52,357 bases of DNA from Candidatus Palauibacter denitrificans (GTDB lineage Bacteria > Gemmatimonadota > Gemmatimonadetes > Palauibacterales > Palauibacteraceae). Shown piece by piece: positions 43,228 through 51,947 of the stretch. The notes below the pieces were generated by a model that saw only the letters and a program-made list of their open reading frames with translations, did not search any database and was not told the DNA's origin. The stretch covers positions 1-52,357 of the forward strand of contig VXMQ01000002.1 of assembly GCA_009841015.1 (NCBI GenBank). Reading direction: 5' to 3'. How positions within the stretch are numbered: the stretch's first letter is position 1; the number at the start of each line of letters is the position of its first letter. The position numbers and the translations under genes are program-made.

Positions 43228-44115
43228 TCACGGGTCGACCGTGACCCGGAAAAATCCGTTCGTCCAGCAGCATTGCGCGTGGCCGGCGGCGGAAACACCG
43301 GAACCGTCGTTGGCGCGCACGCGCAGGATGTACTCGCCCGGCTCACTGAAGGTGACCGGGGTCGCGGCTTCGGCCCCGGTGGCCGGGACGCGGGCCGTCC
43401 GCTCGCCGAACGCCACATCGCCCGGACCCTGGTGCTTGAACCAGGTGAGGTTGACGGGCGAGCCGTCGCGGCTCCCCGCTACAAAGTGACTGCGTCCCAC
43501 GCCGTCGTCCCGGACGTGGACGCTCACGTCGAGCGCTTCCCCGACCCGGGCCGTGAGCGGGCCTCCCCAGGCCCCGGCCGGTCCCGCGCCTTCCTCGCCC
43601 GCTCCGAAGCGGAGGACGGGGGGCGTGTTGCCGTCTCCGGCTTCGCCCTTGAGTGCGTCGATCTGCCAGTCCCGGTGCAGGTGGCCCGGGACGCGAAACG
43701 TCTGGCCGCGCATCCTCAGCGTCCAGTAGATCTTCCCCTCGCCGAAGTCCGCCGGGACCCGGACAACGAACACGCCATAGTGGCGCCGCGGGGCGAACGA
43801 GGTGGGCTGCGCCCCCTGGAACTCCGCCGGCTCGATCGCGTTGTCCGGCCCCAGGGGCACCTCGATCGTCTCATCGAAGTTGCGGTTGAAGTAGCCGAAC
43901 GAGAGCGACAGCGTGCCGTCCGCGTTCGGATACCAGCCCTCGTAGGCGGGCGTCACCGTCTGCCCCCTCCCGCTGGGATTGCCGAGCGGGACCTGGCCGG
44001 CAAGCGGTGCCGTATCGAGGCACAGCGTCGCCGCGAGCGCGGCGAGCGCCGGCAGCCCGTGGCGAACCCCCGCGTCGCTCTTGCCACGGGTTGCCAGGAC
44101 CCGGGCAGGTCTCAC
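43228..44115 (-). CDS. Exported protein of unknown function
   Basis: 295 aa. An N-terminal hydrophobic segment (PALAALAATLCLDTAPLAGQ) suggests export. The middle (LSLSFGYFNRNFDETIEVPL, FAPRRHYGVFVVRVPADFGE) is beta-rich, and the C-terminal half looks Ig/PKD-like: ALDVSVHVRDDGVGRSHFVA, then PVTFSEPGEYILRVRANDGS, closing AQCCWTNGFFRVTVDP. No family is recognised. The C-terminal pair of Cys is notable (metal or disulfide). It overlaps the creatininase-like gene by ATGA and precedes the cytochrome/copper protein by 31 bases, suggesting shared function. Confidence 0.65.
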   Translation of the reverse strand: MRPARVLATRGKSDAGVRHGLPALAALAATLCLDTAPLAGQVPLGNPSGRGQTVTPAYEGWYPNADGTLSLSFGYFNRNFDETIEVPLGPDNAIEPAEFQGAQPTSFAPRRHYGVFVVRVPADFGEGKIYWTLRMRGQTFRVPGHLHRDWQIDALKGEAGDGNTPPVLRFGAGEEGAGPAGAWGGPLTARVGEALDVSVHVRDDGVGRSHFVAGSRDGSPVNLTWFKHQGPGDVAFGERTARVPATGAEAATPVTFSEPGEYILRVRANDGSGVSAAGHAQCCWTNGFFRVTVDP

Positions 44116-45026
44116 CGTCCCGCGTCCGCCATGCTCGCCTCGATCGAGGCCCGGATCGCCTTCACCGTCGCATCCACCCGGAATCGGAGCAGCTTCCGCC
44201 CGGTGGCGATCGCCTCCTCCTTGGGGGCGATGGAGACGCCGTTGATGCTGGCCCGTCCCGCCGCCACGCGCTCGTCGTAGCGCACCGTCGTCGGGTCCTC
44301 GGTCATCATGATCGCGGTGATGACGAAGTCGTCGTGGATCCCCTCGGGGTCCGTCTCGAAGATGCCGAGTTCGGTGTTCATCCAGTCGTGGACGTCGCGG
44401 TAGCGGTAGAACTCCGGGATGAAGTGCGCCTGCGCGTCGTACCAGCGCTCGTTCAGGCGGGCGGCGACCGCTTCCATGCCCGACTGGTTCCCGCCGCTGT
44501 CGCCGAACAGGATGATGTGCTCGAAGCCGTGCGCCTTGAGGCTCGACGCCACGTCATCGAGCACGGCCTCGAACGTCTCCTGCCGGAGGCTGATCGTCCC
44601 CGGATACCGCATGTGCCCGGACGGCTCGTCGATGTCGCCCTCGGGGACGAGCTTGACGACCGGCGCACAGAGCGCGTTCCCGAGTTCGCGGGCCACGCCC
44701 TCGCAGGCGCCCTGCAGCACGTAGTTGTGCTTGCCGGTGGCGAGGTACGGTCCGTTCTGCTCGATGCCGCCGGTCGTGATGATCGCGGTGGTCTTCCCGG
44801 CCGCCATCGCGTCCCGGACCTCCATCCACGTCATCTCCTCGATCCACACGGTGTCGAACGCCTCGATGGGCCGCTCGGATACGAGTTCCTCCTGCACCTG
44901 GCGCTCACGCTCGGCGGCCAGCCGGGCGCGCTCTTCCGGCGACATGTTCCGCTGCTGGCCCCCCAGCGCCGGGGCGGAGACCGCGAACACCGCGAGCAGG
45001 GGGAGGATGAATCGGGGCTTTCTCAT
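44112..45026 (-). CDS. Exported creatininase-like protein with altered metal-site residues
   Basis: 304 aa from ATG 45026 (AGAGG 6 bases upstream). Signal to about PALGGQ, then an Arg/Glu-rich linker. The creatininase fold is recognisable: AIITTGGIEQNGPYLATGKH, MRYPGTISLRQETFEAVLDD and IILFGDSGGNQSGM. At the usual ligand motif EQHGPHLPxxxD this protein has EQNGPYLATGKH: His to Asn and Asp to His. GHGGN is GDSGGN. It may bind a different metal or have changed chemistry. It heads the exported minus-strand set with the unknown protein and the cytochrome/copper protein. Confidence 0.85.
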   Translation of the reverse strand: MRKPRFILPLLAVFAVSAPALGGQQRNMSPEERARLAAERERQVQEELVSERPIEAFDTVWIEEMTWMEVRDAMAAGKTTAIITTGGIEQNGPYLATGKHNYVLQGACEGVARELGNALCAPVVKLVPEGDIDEPSGHMRYPGTISLRQETFEAVLDDVASSLKAHGFEHIILFGDSGGNQSGMEAVAARLNERWYDAQAHFIPEFYRYRDVHDWMNTELGIFETDPEGIHDDFVITAIMMTEDPTTVRYDERVAAGRASINGVSIAPKEEAIATGRKLLRFRVDATVKAIRASIEASMADAGR

Positions 45027-45222
45027 GGCACACCTCTGTTTCCGCGAGCACGGGAGCACGACACCAGCCCCGAGACTAGCATATTCCGTCGGTGTCCGAC
45101 CAGTAGTGCGGCGCCCGCGTCCGGCTTGCGTCTGGCTCGCCTCTGCCCTCCGCCCTATGGTGGCGGCGGTCGAATCCGGTGGCCTCCATGTCTTCCATGT
45201 CTCCAGCTGCCCTGAACCCATC

Positions 45223-46347
45223 GTGAACACCTTCGCCGCATCTCCACAAAGCGTGATCGCGCGCACGGTTGTCGCGACTCCGCGGGGAGATCCCGCAGCG
45301 GTCCAGGCGCACCTCGACGCGCTGACCAAGCCGCCGGGCAGCCTCGGACGCCTCGAGAAGCTGGCGCTCCAGGTCGGCGTGGTCCTGGGCGACCCGCCGC
45401 CTCCACTGGAGGACGCGGTGGTGTTCGTCTTCGCGGCGGATCACGGGGTCGCCGTGCAGGGCGTGTCGGCGTATCCGGCCGAGGTCACGGCGCAGATGTG
45501 CGCGAACTTCTCCGGTGGCGGGGCGGCGATCAACGTGCTCACCCGGGCGTGCGGCGCCGGAGTGCGTGTCGTCGACGTGGGCGTTGCGGCGGACCTCGCC
45601 GGGCTGGCGGGAATCGAGCACCGAAAGGTCCGCGCGGGCACGGACGATCTTTCAGCGGGGCCGGCGATGACCGCGAGCGAGGTCGAGGAGGCTCTGGCGT
45701 TGGGTATGGAAGTGGCGGGAGGTGGCGCCGGCTCCACTGGAGAGGCGCGTCCCCCCGATCCCTGCCTCGTCGGTGTGGGCGAGATGGGCATCGGGAACAC
45801 CACCGCGGCGGCTGCCGTAACGGCGTGCCTGGCCGGAGCGGCCGCCCGCGAGGTCGTCGGCCGCGGCACGGGGGTCGACGAGGGCGGGCTGGCCCGCAAG
45901 CGCGACGTGGTGGAACGCGCGGTGGCGCGGGTCGCCTGCGGCGAGGATCCCCGGGACGATGCCGTCGCGGTGCTGCGGCAGGTGGGCGGGCTCGAGATCG
46001 CGGCCATGTCGGGCGCCATGATCGGTGCGGCGGCGCGGGGCGCCCTTGTGCTCGTGGACGGGTTCATCTCCTCGGCCGCGGCGCTGGCGGCCAGCCGCCT
46101 GTGCCCCGATCTGTCGCCGTACCTGGTCGCATCGCACCGCTCCACCGAGCCGGGCCACGCGGTGGCGCTCGATGCGCTCGGCCTCGTGCCCCTTCTCGAC
46201 CTCGAGATGCGGCTCGGCGAGGGGACCGGGTGCGCCCTCGCCATCCCCATGGTGCGCGCGGCCGGAGCGCTGCTCCGCGAGATGGCGACCTTCGAGTCGG
46301 CCGGGATTTCGGGGCCGGATGGAGGTCCGCCGGGGGTGGGGTCATGA
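45223..46347 (+). CDS. cobT: Nicotinate-nucleotide-dimethylbenzimidazole phosphoribosyltransferase
   Basis: 374 aa from GTG 45223; ATG 45157 is possible but adds 22 residues beyond the usual start. CobT motifs: AHLDALTKPPGSLGRLEKLA at the N-terminus, FVFAADHGVAVQGVSAYPAE, GEMGIGNTTAAAAVTACLAG and MRLGEGTGCALAIPMVRAA, where the Glu of GEGTG is the catalytic base. It joins nicotinate mononucleotide and a lower-ligand base to make alpha-ribazole phosphate in nucleotide-loop assembly. It is first of four cob genes with nested overlaps. I see no cobalamin riboswitch directly upstream of this operon. Confidence 0.93.
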   Translation: MNTFAASPQSVIARTVVATPRGDPAAVQAHLDALTKPPGSLGRLEKLALQVGVVLGDPPPPLEDAVVFVFAADHGVAVQGVSAYPAEVTAQMCANFSGGGAAINVLTRACGAGVRVVDVGVAADLAGLAGIEHRKVRAGTDDLSAGPAMTASEVEEALALGMEVAGGGAGSTGEARPPDPCLVGVGEMGIGNTTAAAAVTACLAGAAAREVVGRGTGVDEGGLARKRDVVERAVARVACGEDPRDDAVAVLRQVGGLEIAAMSGAMIGAAARGALVLVDGFISSAAALAASRLCPDLSPYLVASHRSTEPGHAVALDALGLVPLLDLEMRLGEGTGCALAIPMVRAAGALLREMATFESAGISGPDGGPPGVGS

Positions 46348-46877
46348 TGGAACTCATCCTCGTGACGGGCGGGGTGCGCTCGGGCAAGAGCCGGTGGGCT
46401 CAGGGCGAGGCGCTGGCGCGCGGCGGCGGAGAGGTCACCGTGATCGCGACCGCAGAGGCTGTCGATGACGAGATGCGTGACAGGATCGAGGCCCACCGCC
46501 GCGACCGTCCCGCGGGGTGGCACACCATCGAGGCGCCCGCCCGGGCAGGCGAAGCCATCGTCGCCGCCGGCACGGACACCGTGCTGCTGGATTGCGTGAC
46601 CGTGCTGACCGGCATGGCGATCGGGCGCTCGGGCGCCGGCAGCGAGGCGGCCGCGCTGGACGCGATGGCCGCCGAGATCGACGGGATCCTCGATGCGCGG
46701 GCCGCGCGCGCCGGCGTGCTGATCGTCGTGACGAACGAGGTGGGGTGGAGCGTGCACCCGCCCACCGCGCTGGGGCGCTGGTACCAGGACGGGATTGGGG
46801 TCGCGAATCAGCGTCTCGCAGCCGCCGCGGACCGGGTGGTGCTCATGGTCTCCGGGCTGGACCTCCAATTGAAGTGA
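46344..46877 (+). CDS. cobU: Adenosylcobinamide kinase / cobinamide-phosphate guanylyltransferase
   Basis: 177 aa, start ATG 46344 overlapping the cobT stop (ATGA). P-loop LVTGGVRSGKSRWAQ (GGVRSGKS, residues 9-16). The segment DRIEAHRRDRPAGWHTIEAP contains the guanylylated-His region, and TVLLDCVTVLTGMAIG and VVTNEVGWSVHPPTALGRWY are classic CobU blocks. It phosphorylates adenosylcobinamide and adds GMP to form AdoCbi-GDP, the substrate of CobS. Confidence 0.95.
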   Translation: MMELILVTGGVRSGKSRWAQGEALARGGGEVTVIATAEAVDDEMRDRIEAHRRDRPAGWHTIEAPARAGEAIVAAGTDTVLLDCVTVLTGMAIGRSGAGSEAAALDAMAAEIDGILDARAARAGVLIVVTNEVGWSVHPPTALGRWYQDGIGVANQRLAAAADRVVLMVSGLDLQLK

Positions 46878-47671
46878 GAGCATCGCTCAGGGGCGCGCGC
46901 GCCGCCTTCGTCTTCCTGACGCGTCTGCGATTGGGCGGCTTCCCCTACTCGGCGGAAGAGTGGCGGTGGGCCTCGGCGTGGTTCCCCCTGGTCGGGCTGG
47001 TGCTCGGGGGGGCGTGCGCGGCCGTGTGGGCGTTGGCGGCGCCGCTGGGGCCGTGGGTGGCGGCGATGGTCGTGCTCGTGCTGTCGATCCTGCTGACGGG
47101 CGCCTTCCACGAGGACGGATTGGCCGACACGGCCGACGCGCTGGGCGGTGCGACGGACCGCGACGAGATTTTCGTCATCGTGAAGGACTCGCGGGTCGGC
47201 GCCTTCGGGGCGCTGGCCCTGGTGACGTCCGTCGCGTTCCGGCTGGTGCTGCTCGCGCAGTTGGGGGGAGCGGCAGGGGCGTCGGCGCTCGCGGCAGCGC
47301 CCGCCGCTCTGCTCCTTGCGCACTGCCTGGCGCGGGTCGGCCCGGTCTGGCTGATGGCCGCCCTCCCCTACGCGAGCGCTGCGGCGGCGAAGAGCGGCCA
47401 CGTCGCGCGGGCCGGCGCGGCGCAGGCGGCGGTTGCGACCGCGGTCGGCGTGGCCGGCGCGGCGGTCGTGGTGGCGGCGGGTGCGATCGATGCAATCGGC
47501 GTCCTCGCCGCGTTTGCCGCGATGGCCATCGCCAGCGCGCTCTGCGGTTTGCGATTCCGCGCACGGGCCGGCGGCGTGACCGGCGACTTCCTCGGCGCCA
47601 CGGAGCAGGTCAACGAGATCGCGATCCTGGTCGTCGTGCTCGCGGTGCAGGTCGCGCAGGCCGCCGCGTGA
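46874..47671 (+). CDS. cobS: Adenosylcobinamide-GDP ribazoletransferase (cobalamin synthase)
   Basis: 265 aa from GTG 46874, overlapping the cobU stop (GTGA). A membrane protein with several hydrophobic segments. The Asp-rich active-site motif is in LTGAFHEDGLADTADALGGA, followed by VKDSRVGAFGALALVTS and the C-terminal GGVTGDFLGATEQVNEIAIL block, all CobS signatures. It joins AdoCbi-GDP to alpha-ribazole (phosphate) at the inner membrane, completing the corrinoid. Confidence 0.95.
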   Translation: MRASLRGARAAFVFLTRLRLGGFPYSAEEWRWASAWFPLVGLVLGGACAAVWALAAPLGPWVAAMVVLVLSILLTGAFHEDGLADTADALGGATDRDEIFVIVKDSRVGAFGALALVTSVAFRLVLLAQLGGAAGASALAAAPAALLLAHCLARVGPVWLMAALPYASAAAAKSGHVARAGAAQAAVATAVGVAGAAVVVAAGAIDAIGVLAAFAAMAIASALCGLRFRARAGGVTGDFLGATEQVNEIAILVVVLAVQVAQAAA

Positions 47672-48198
47672 TCCGGCTTCTCGCCATCCGCCACGCACCC
47701 GTCGCCGTCGAGGGCATCATCTACGGACAGACGGACGTGCCCACGATGCTGGACGGCGCCGATGCCGCCGCGCGCATCGAGCCTGTCGTGTCCGAGTTCG
47801 CCCCGGCGATCATCTGGTCGTCCGATGCCGCCCGCTGCCGCGAGCCCGCCACGCTGCTCGCGGAGCGGCTCGGCGTCCCGCACCTGATCGACGAGCGGGT
47901 GCGCGAGATGTTCTACGGGGACTGGGAGGGACGGGCCTGGGACGCCGTGTCCCGCACCGAAGTCGACGAATGGATGGCCGCCTGGCAGACCCGGTCCCCC
48001 CCGGGCGGGGAGACCGTCGCCGGGTTCACCGAGCGGGTGGCCGCGTGGTGGGGAGACCTCGACGCCGGTCCCCATTTCCTGATGGCGCACGCCGGCGTCG
48101 TACACTGCCTCGATGTCGTGGCCGATGGCCTCGCTTGGGGACGGGCCATCGAGCGGCGGCTCGACTTCCTGGCGGCCAGGCGGTTCACGCGGACCTGA
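47668..48198 (+). CDS. cobC: Histidine phosphatase, probable alpha-ribazole/adenosylcobalamin phosphatase
   Basis: 176 aa from GTG 47668, overlapping the cobS stop. The histidine-phosphatase RH is in LLAIRHAPVAVEGIIYGQTD (R8-H9; RHAP replaces the more usual RHGET), with the second set in VREMFYGDWEGRAWD and FLMAHAGVVHCLDVV (His). Context as the fourth gene of cobTUSC supports CobC, which removes the 5'-phosphate in nucleotide-loop assembly. It converges with the lipoprotein gene across 68 bases with no visible terminator. Confidence 0.88.
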   Translation: MIRLLAIRHAPVAVEGIIYGQTDVPTMLDGADAAARIEPVVSEFAPAIIWSSDAARCREPATLLAERLGVPHLIDERVREMFYGDWEGRAWDAVSRTEVDEWMAAWQTRSPPGGETVAGFTERVAAWWGDLDAGPHFLMAHAGVVHCLDVVADGLAWGRAIERRLDFLAARRFTRT

Positions 48199-48266
48199 GC
48201 GCGATCCAGCTTGACCAGTCCGGCCCGCCCGCGTCGGCTCGCCGGATCCGTCCTGCCTGATGCGGA

Positions 48267-49649
48267 CTACCGGAAACGCCTGATCTCGAATCCCACCGGC
48301 CCCGGTCCCGGGGGGATGCTGTCGGTCAGCGCCCAGGTCTCCGGGGCATAGCGGAAGATCCAGGGCGGCAGACTCTGGCTCGGACTGCCGAAGAAGGTCT
48401 GGTAGAGCGAGCCGTCCGCCGCCGTGTGCGCGGCAAAGGCGCCCCGGCAACCGCCGCCGGCGAGGGGTGCGCAAATCGGGTTGGAGGCGTCCCGCTCGAA
48501 CGCCTTCGTCGCCGTGTTCCAGGCGACCGTCCCCGTGAAGAAGGCCGACGCGAACAGCGTGCCGTCCTCCGACACATGCACGTGTCCCGAGCCTGCGGGG
48601 AATCCCTCGACGACCTCGACGAGCTCGAGTGAGGCGGGGTCGATGATCGCCAGCGTCGACGGCGCAACGTAGTTGCCGGTGTTCATCACGTACAACATTC
48701 CATCCGGCCCGATGGTCCCGAACTGCGAATTGGCGCCGCCGGTCTCGATGGTGGCGACAACCGTCATCGTGACCGGATCGAGCGCCGTCACCACCCCGTC
48801 GCCGGCCGGGGCGAAGTTGTCGTCCAGGTTCGCGGAGATGACGAAGGCGAGCGAGCTCGAGAACGGCACGATGCCGGTCGGGAACTGCGTCACCGGGATC
48901 AGGTCGCCGATGGCGCCGCCGGCCGGTCCGACCGTGAATCTGCCCACCTCATCCGTCTGCTGGTTCGCGGCCAGCACCGTCCTGTCGTCCACAAACGCCG
49001 ACCCGGTCGCGTTCCCGGACTCGAAGAGGAAGAACCCGCCGATCTGCCGCGTGCGGAGGTCGATGACGGCGACCGAGGCCGCATTTCCGAGGGGAACGGC
49101 GCCCGTCTCGCCGCGGATGCTGATGCCGGTGGGCGTCACCGCGCTCGACGCCCCCAGGGCAATGTCGCGGTTCTCGCCCGGATTGCCGAGCTGGAAGAGT
49201 CGGAGCGCGTTCGCGGTCGAGTTCACGACGATGCCGATCTGGGCGTCGTCCACCGTTCCGTCGAGGAAATCCAGCCTCTCGACCAGCAGCGAGACCGACG
49301 CGTTGCCGGTGTTACCGTCGGAGTCCGCCGCCGTCAGCGTGATCGTGTGCACGCCCACCGACGGCGCCGCGACCTCCAGCGGCGAACCCGTGCCCAGCGT
49401 CCCGTCGACCGAGCTCGTCCAGGCCAGCGCGGCGTTCCCCAGCGGGCCGTCCTGCGGATCCGTGGCCGAGCCGGCCAGCCGGACCGGCGTCCCTTCGCTG
49501 ACCACGAGCCCGGAAGCCGGCGACGTGATCGTCACGGAGGGCGTGCCGGGCCCGGTGGGCCCCACGGGTTCGGCGGGAACTTCATCGCCGCATGCGAGGG
49601 GAATGGCGAGGGCGAGGAGTACGATGAGGCGAAGCGCGGTACGGGTCAT
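48267..49649 (-). CDS. Ig-like plus YncE-type beta-propeller lipoprotein, candidate BtuG-like B12 binder
   Basis: 460 aa from ATG 49649. ATG 49706, overlapping the btuB stop as ATGA, would add 19 residues. The signal RLIVLLALAIPLAC followed by CGDEVPAEP suggests a lipoprotein, though -3 is Pro. Residues 35-130 are an Ig/cadherin-like domain (PSVTITSPASGLVVSEGTPV, SVGVHTITLTAADSDGNTGN). Residues 135-460 repeat YncE-like blades: GIVVNSTANALRLFQLGNPG, VVTALDPVTMTVVATIETGG, MLYVMNTGNYVAPSTLAIID and LFASAFFTGTVAWNTATKAF. In Bacteroides, BtuG is a propeller lipoprotein that binds B12 next to BtuB. Position after a riboswitch-controlled btuB makes the same role plausible here. Confidence 0.8.
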   Translation of the reverse strand: MTRTALRLIVLLALAIPLACGDEVPAEPVGPTGPGTPSVTITSPASGLVVSEGTPVRLAGSATDPQDGPLGNAALAWTSSVDGTLGTGSPLEVAAPSVGVHTITLTAADSDGNTGNASVSLLVERLDFLDGTVDDAQIGIVVNSTANALRLFQLGNPGENRDIALGASSAVTPTGISIRGETGAVPLGNAASVAVIDLRTRQIGGFFLFESGNATGSAFVDDRTVLAANQQTDEVGRFTVGPAGGAIGDLIPVTQFPTGIVPFSSSLAFVISANLDDNFAPAGDGVVTALDPVTMTVVATIETGGANSQFGTIGPDGMLYVMNTGNYVAPSTLAIIDPASLELVEVVEGFPAGSGHVHVSEDGTLFASAFFTGTVAWNTATKAFERDASNPICAPLAGGGCRGAFAAHTAADGSLYQTFFGSPSQSLPPWIFRYAPETWALTDSIPPGPGPVGFEIRRFR

Positions 49650-49702
49650 GAGAATCCATCCATGGTTGGTTGGTTTTCCGGTGAACGAGGTGGATTGCAC
49701 GG

Positions 49703-51943
49703 TCATCTCGCGGTTCCGAGGCGGATCCGCGTCGACCAGCCGCGGCCCGGCAGGGGGTAGTCGACGAGCAGCGCGGCGCGCTCGTCGAGGAGGTTCGTAA
49801 GGGCCAGCTCGAGCCGCCCGGCGAACCGGCCCAACTCGAAGGGGACGCCGACGCCGGCGTTGAACAGCGTGTACGCCGCGAGCGCGTTCAGCGGCGAACC
49901 CGGCACCGTGCGGCGCGCCCCGACGTGCGTGCCCGACGGCGTGAGCGTGATCCCGGCCGGCAGCCCGATGCCCAGGCCCACATCGGCCGTGAAGCGCGGC
50001 CGGTAGGCGACCTGGCCATCCAGGACGGCGCCGGTGTACTCGACCTGGGACCAGGCGGCGCCGGCGGTGAGGCTGTGCGTGCGTCCGAAGGCGGTCAGGT
50101 CCGTCGTGGCCCCGAGTTCGAGGCCGCGGCGCGCGACGTCGTAGTTGTCCGGGCTCCACACGAAACGATGGTCGGGGAACCAGAGGATCATGTCGTCGAG
50201 GTCCGCCCGGTAGGCGGTCGCGCGCAGTTCTCCGGTGACGAGGCCGACCGACCACCGCTGGGAGAGCGTCGCCGAAAGTTCTCCTCGTATGCGCTCCGGC
50301 CGGAGGTCGGGGTTGGGCTCGACGAGGACGCCTTCCTGGAAGAAGAGGTCGCCGAGTCCGGGAGGCGAGAAGCCACGGCCCCAGCGGAGGTCGAGGGCGA
50401 GCCCGGCGCGGCTGAGCGCGGCTTCAACGGCGGGCGACAGGATCACGCCGTCCACGAGGTCGTGCCGGTCGGCGCGGAGGGAGGCGCCCAGATCGATGCG
50501 GAAACCCGGTCGCAGCTGCCATCCATGCCCGGCGTGCCCCCACGCCCCGAGCTCGTCGAGGCCAATGGCGTCCGAGGTCAGCGCGTTCGACTCGACATCG
50601 AGCCGGGCCGCGTGGAGGCCGAAACGGAGGTCAAGCACGTCCTCGCCCGGCGACGGCGCCGCTTCCGCGCTCCACCATCCCTCCAGAGCGAGCTCCGCCC
50701 GCCGCACCCGCGTCCGGGTATCGTAGGCGCGCCCGAAGGGGGGCTCCGGATCCGCGTATTCCGCGCGCTGCCACTGGACCGAACCGCGGGCCGAACCTCC
50801 GAGGCGCGACGCCGGACACGCACCGTCCGACTCCACCGTGACGCCGAGGCCATATCGACGGTGGCGCTGTCGACCGGTGGCGGAGGGCTGCGCGATCGTC
50901 CCCGGGCTCCCCCGCTCGATGTCGCTGACGTGGGTACGCAGCGATGCCTCCGCGTTCCCCCGCCGGGTGATGCGGAGGTCTCCGCCCGCGTGCGAGAAGG
51001 CAGAGTTCTCGCGGGTCGTCTCCCCGCCGCCCCGGAAGGCGGGGACATCGTAGGTGAACGCACCGTTCGACCGCCGCCAGCGGGCGCCGCCGGAGATCGA
51101 CCAGGCGTTCCCGACATCGCTCGACCCGGTGATCGCCGTCTCCGCCGACGACCAGGCACCCATTCCGGCGGTGACGGCGGCGGTGGTCGCGCCGCGGTCG
51201 CGGCTCTCCAGCAGCACGACGCCACCGAGCGCCTGCGGTCCGTACCGGGCGGACTGCGCCCCCGGAATCACGACGATGCGGGAAACGGATCCGAGGTCCA
51301 CCGTACTCAGGTCCGCGGTGCCGGTGAGCGGAGAGTTGATCGGCGTACCGTCGAGCAGCACGAGCACCTGGTCGCCGCCCGCGCCGCGCAGTTGTAGAAC
51401 CGCAGGGGCCCCCGGCCCACCCTGCCGCACGACCGTTGCCCCGGGAACGCGTTCGAGTGCGGTCGGGAGATCCGTCACTCCGGGCGGAAGGCTGGCGGTC
51501 TCCAACACGGTGGCGCCCGCGGCCCGTTCACGGGATGCCACCTGCACCACCAATCCCCTGAGCCGCACCGGCGCAGGATCGAGCACGACGCCCGTTCGCG
51601 TGACGCGCCCGTTCACCGCTTCGACCTCGACCGCGGCTTCCACGAAGCCGGGTGCCGAGACCACGAGGACGTGCCATCCGGGCGAGAGACCTCGGAGGAC
51701 GGCGACGCCGCGCGCGTCAGTTGCCGCCTGGAGCCCGGCGCCCCGGACGGCGACCGTCGCACCCGGAACGGCGATGGCCGCCCCCGCCTCCGCCGCAGCC
51801 TCGCCCGGCGCGGCCGGCGAGATCCTCGCTGCACGCACCGACACATGAACCGACGCGGCGACCTGGGTGGGGAGCGCGTGTGCCGGAGTGCCCGGTACGG
51901 CAACTCCGGCAGCCAGGATGGCAATCGCGAACTTCGTCTTCAC
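49703..51943 (-). CDS. btuB: TonB-dependent receptor, probable vitamin B12 (cobalamin) transporter
   Basis: 746 aa from GTG 51943, giving signal MKTKFAIAILAAGVAVPGTP. An N-terminal carboxypeptidase-regulatory-like domain (VPGATVAVRGAGLQAATDAR) is followed by the plug (LPTALERVPGATVVRQGGPG, VLVLLDGTPINSPLTGTADL, IVVIPGAQSARYGPQALGGV) and a barrel of beta strands. The substrate is assigned by the cobalamin riboswitch directly upstream and by the cob genes nearby. The final residues (WSTRIRLGTAR) lack the usual C-terminal aromatic, which is odd for a barrel protein. It imports B12 with TonB energy. Confidence 0.88.
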   Translation of the reverse strand: MKTKFAIAILAAGVAVPGTPAHALPTQVAASVHVSVRAARISPAAPGEAAAEAGAAIAVPGATVAVRGAGLQAATDARGVAVLRGLSPGWHVLVVSAPGFVEAAVEVEAVNGRVTRTGVVLDPAPVRLRGLVVQVASRERAAGATVLETASLPPGVTDLPTALERVPGATVVRQGGPGAPAVLQLRGAGGDQVLVLLDGTPINSPLTGTADLSTVDLGSVSRIVVIPGAQSARYGPQALGGVVLLESRDRGATTAAVTAGMGAWSSAETAITGSSDVGNAWSISGGARWRRSNGAFTYDVPAFRGGGETTRENSAFSHAGGDLRITRRGNAEASLRTHVSDIERGSPGTIAQPSATGRQRHRRYGLGVTVESDGACPASRLGGSARGSVQWQRAEYADPEPPFGRAYDTRTRVRRAELALEGWWSAEAAPSPGEDVLDLRFGLHAARLDVESNALTSDAIGLDELGAWGHAGHGWQLRPGFRIDLGASLRADRHDLVDGVILSPAVEAALSRAGLALDLRWGRGFSPPGLGDLFFQEGVLVEPNPDLRPERIRGELSATLSQRWSVGLVTGELRATAYRADLDDMILWFPDHRFVWSPDNYDVARRGLELGATTDLTAFGRTHSLTAGAAWSQVEYTGAVLDGQVAYRPRFTADVGLGIGLPAGITLTPSGTHVGARRTVPGSPLNALAAYTLFNAGVGVPFELGRFAGRLELALTNLLDERAALLVDYPLPGRGWSTRIRLGTAR

Positions 51944-51947
51944 TCGA

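Noticed and set aside
45027..45222. A cobalamin riboswitch upstream of cobT
   Set aside because: I looked for the GCCACTG box and GGTG-AAA-CCGG core and found neither in this gap.
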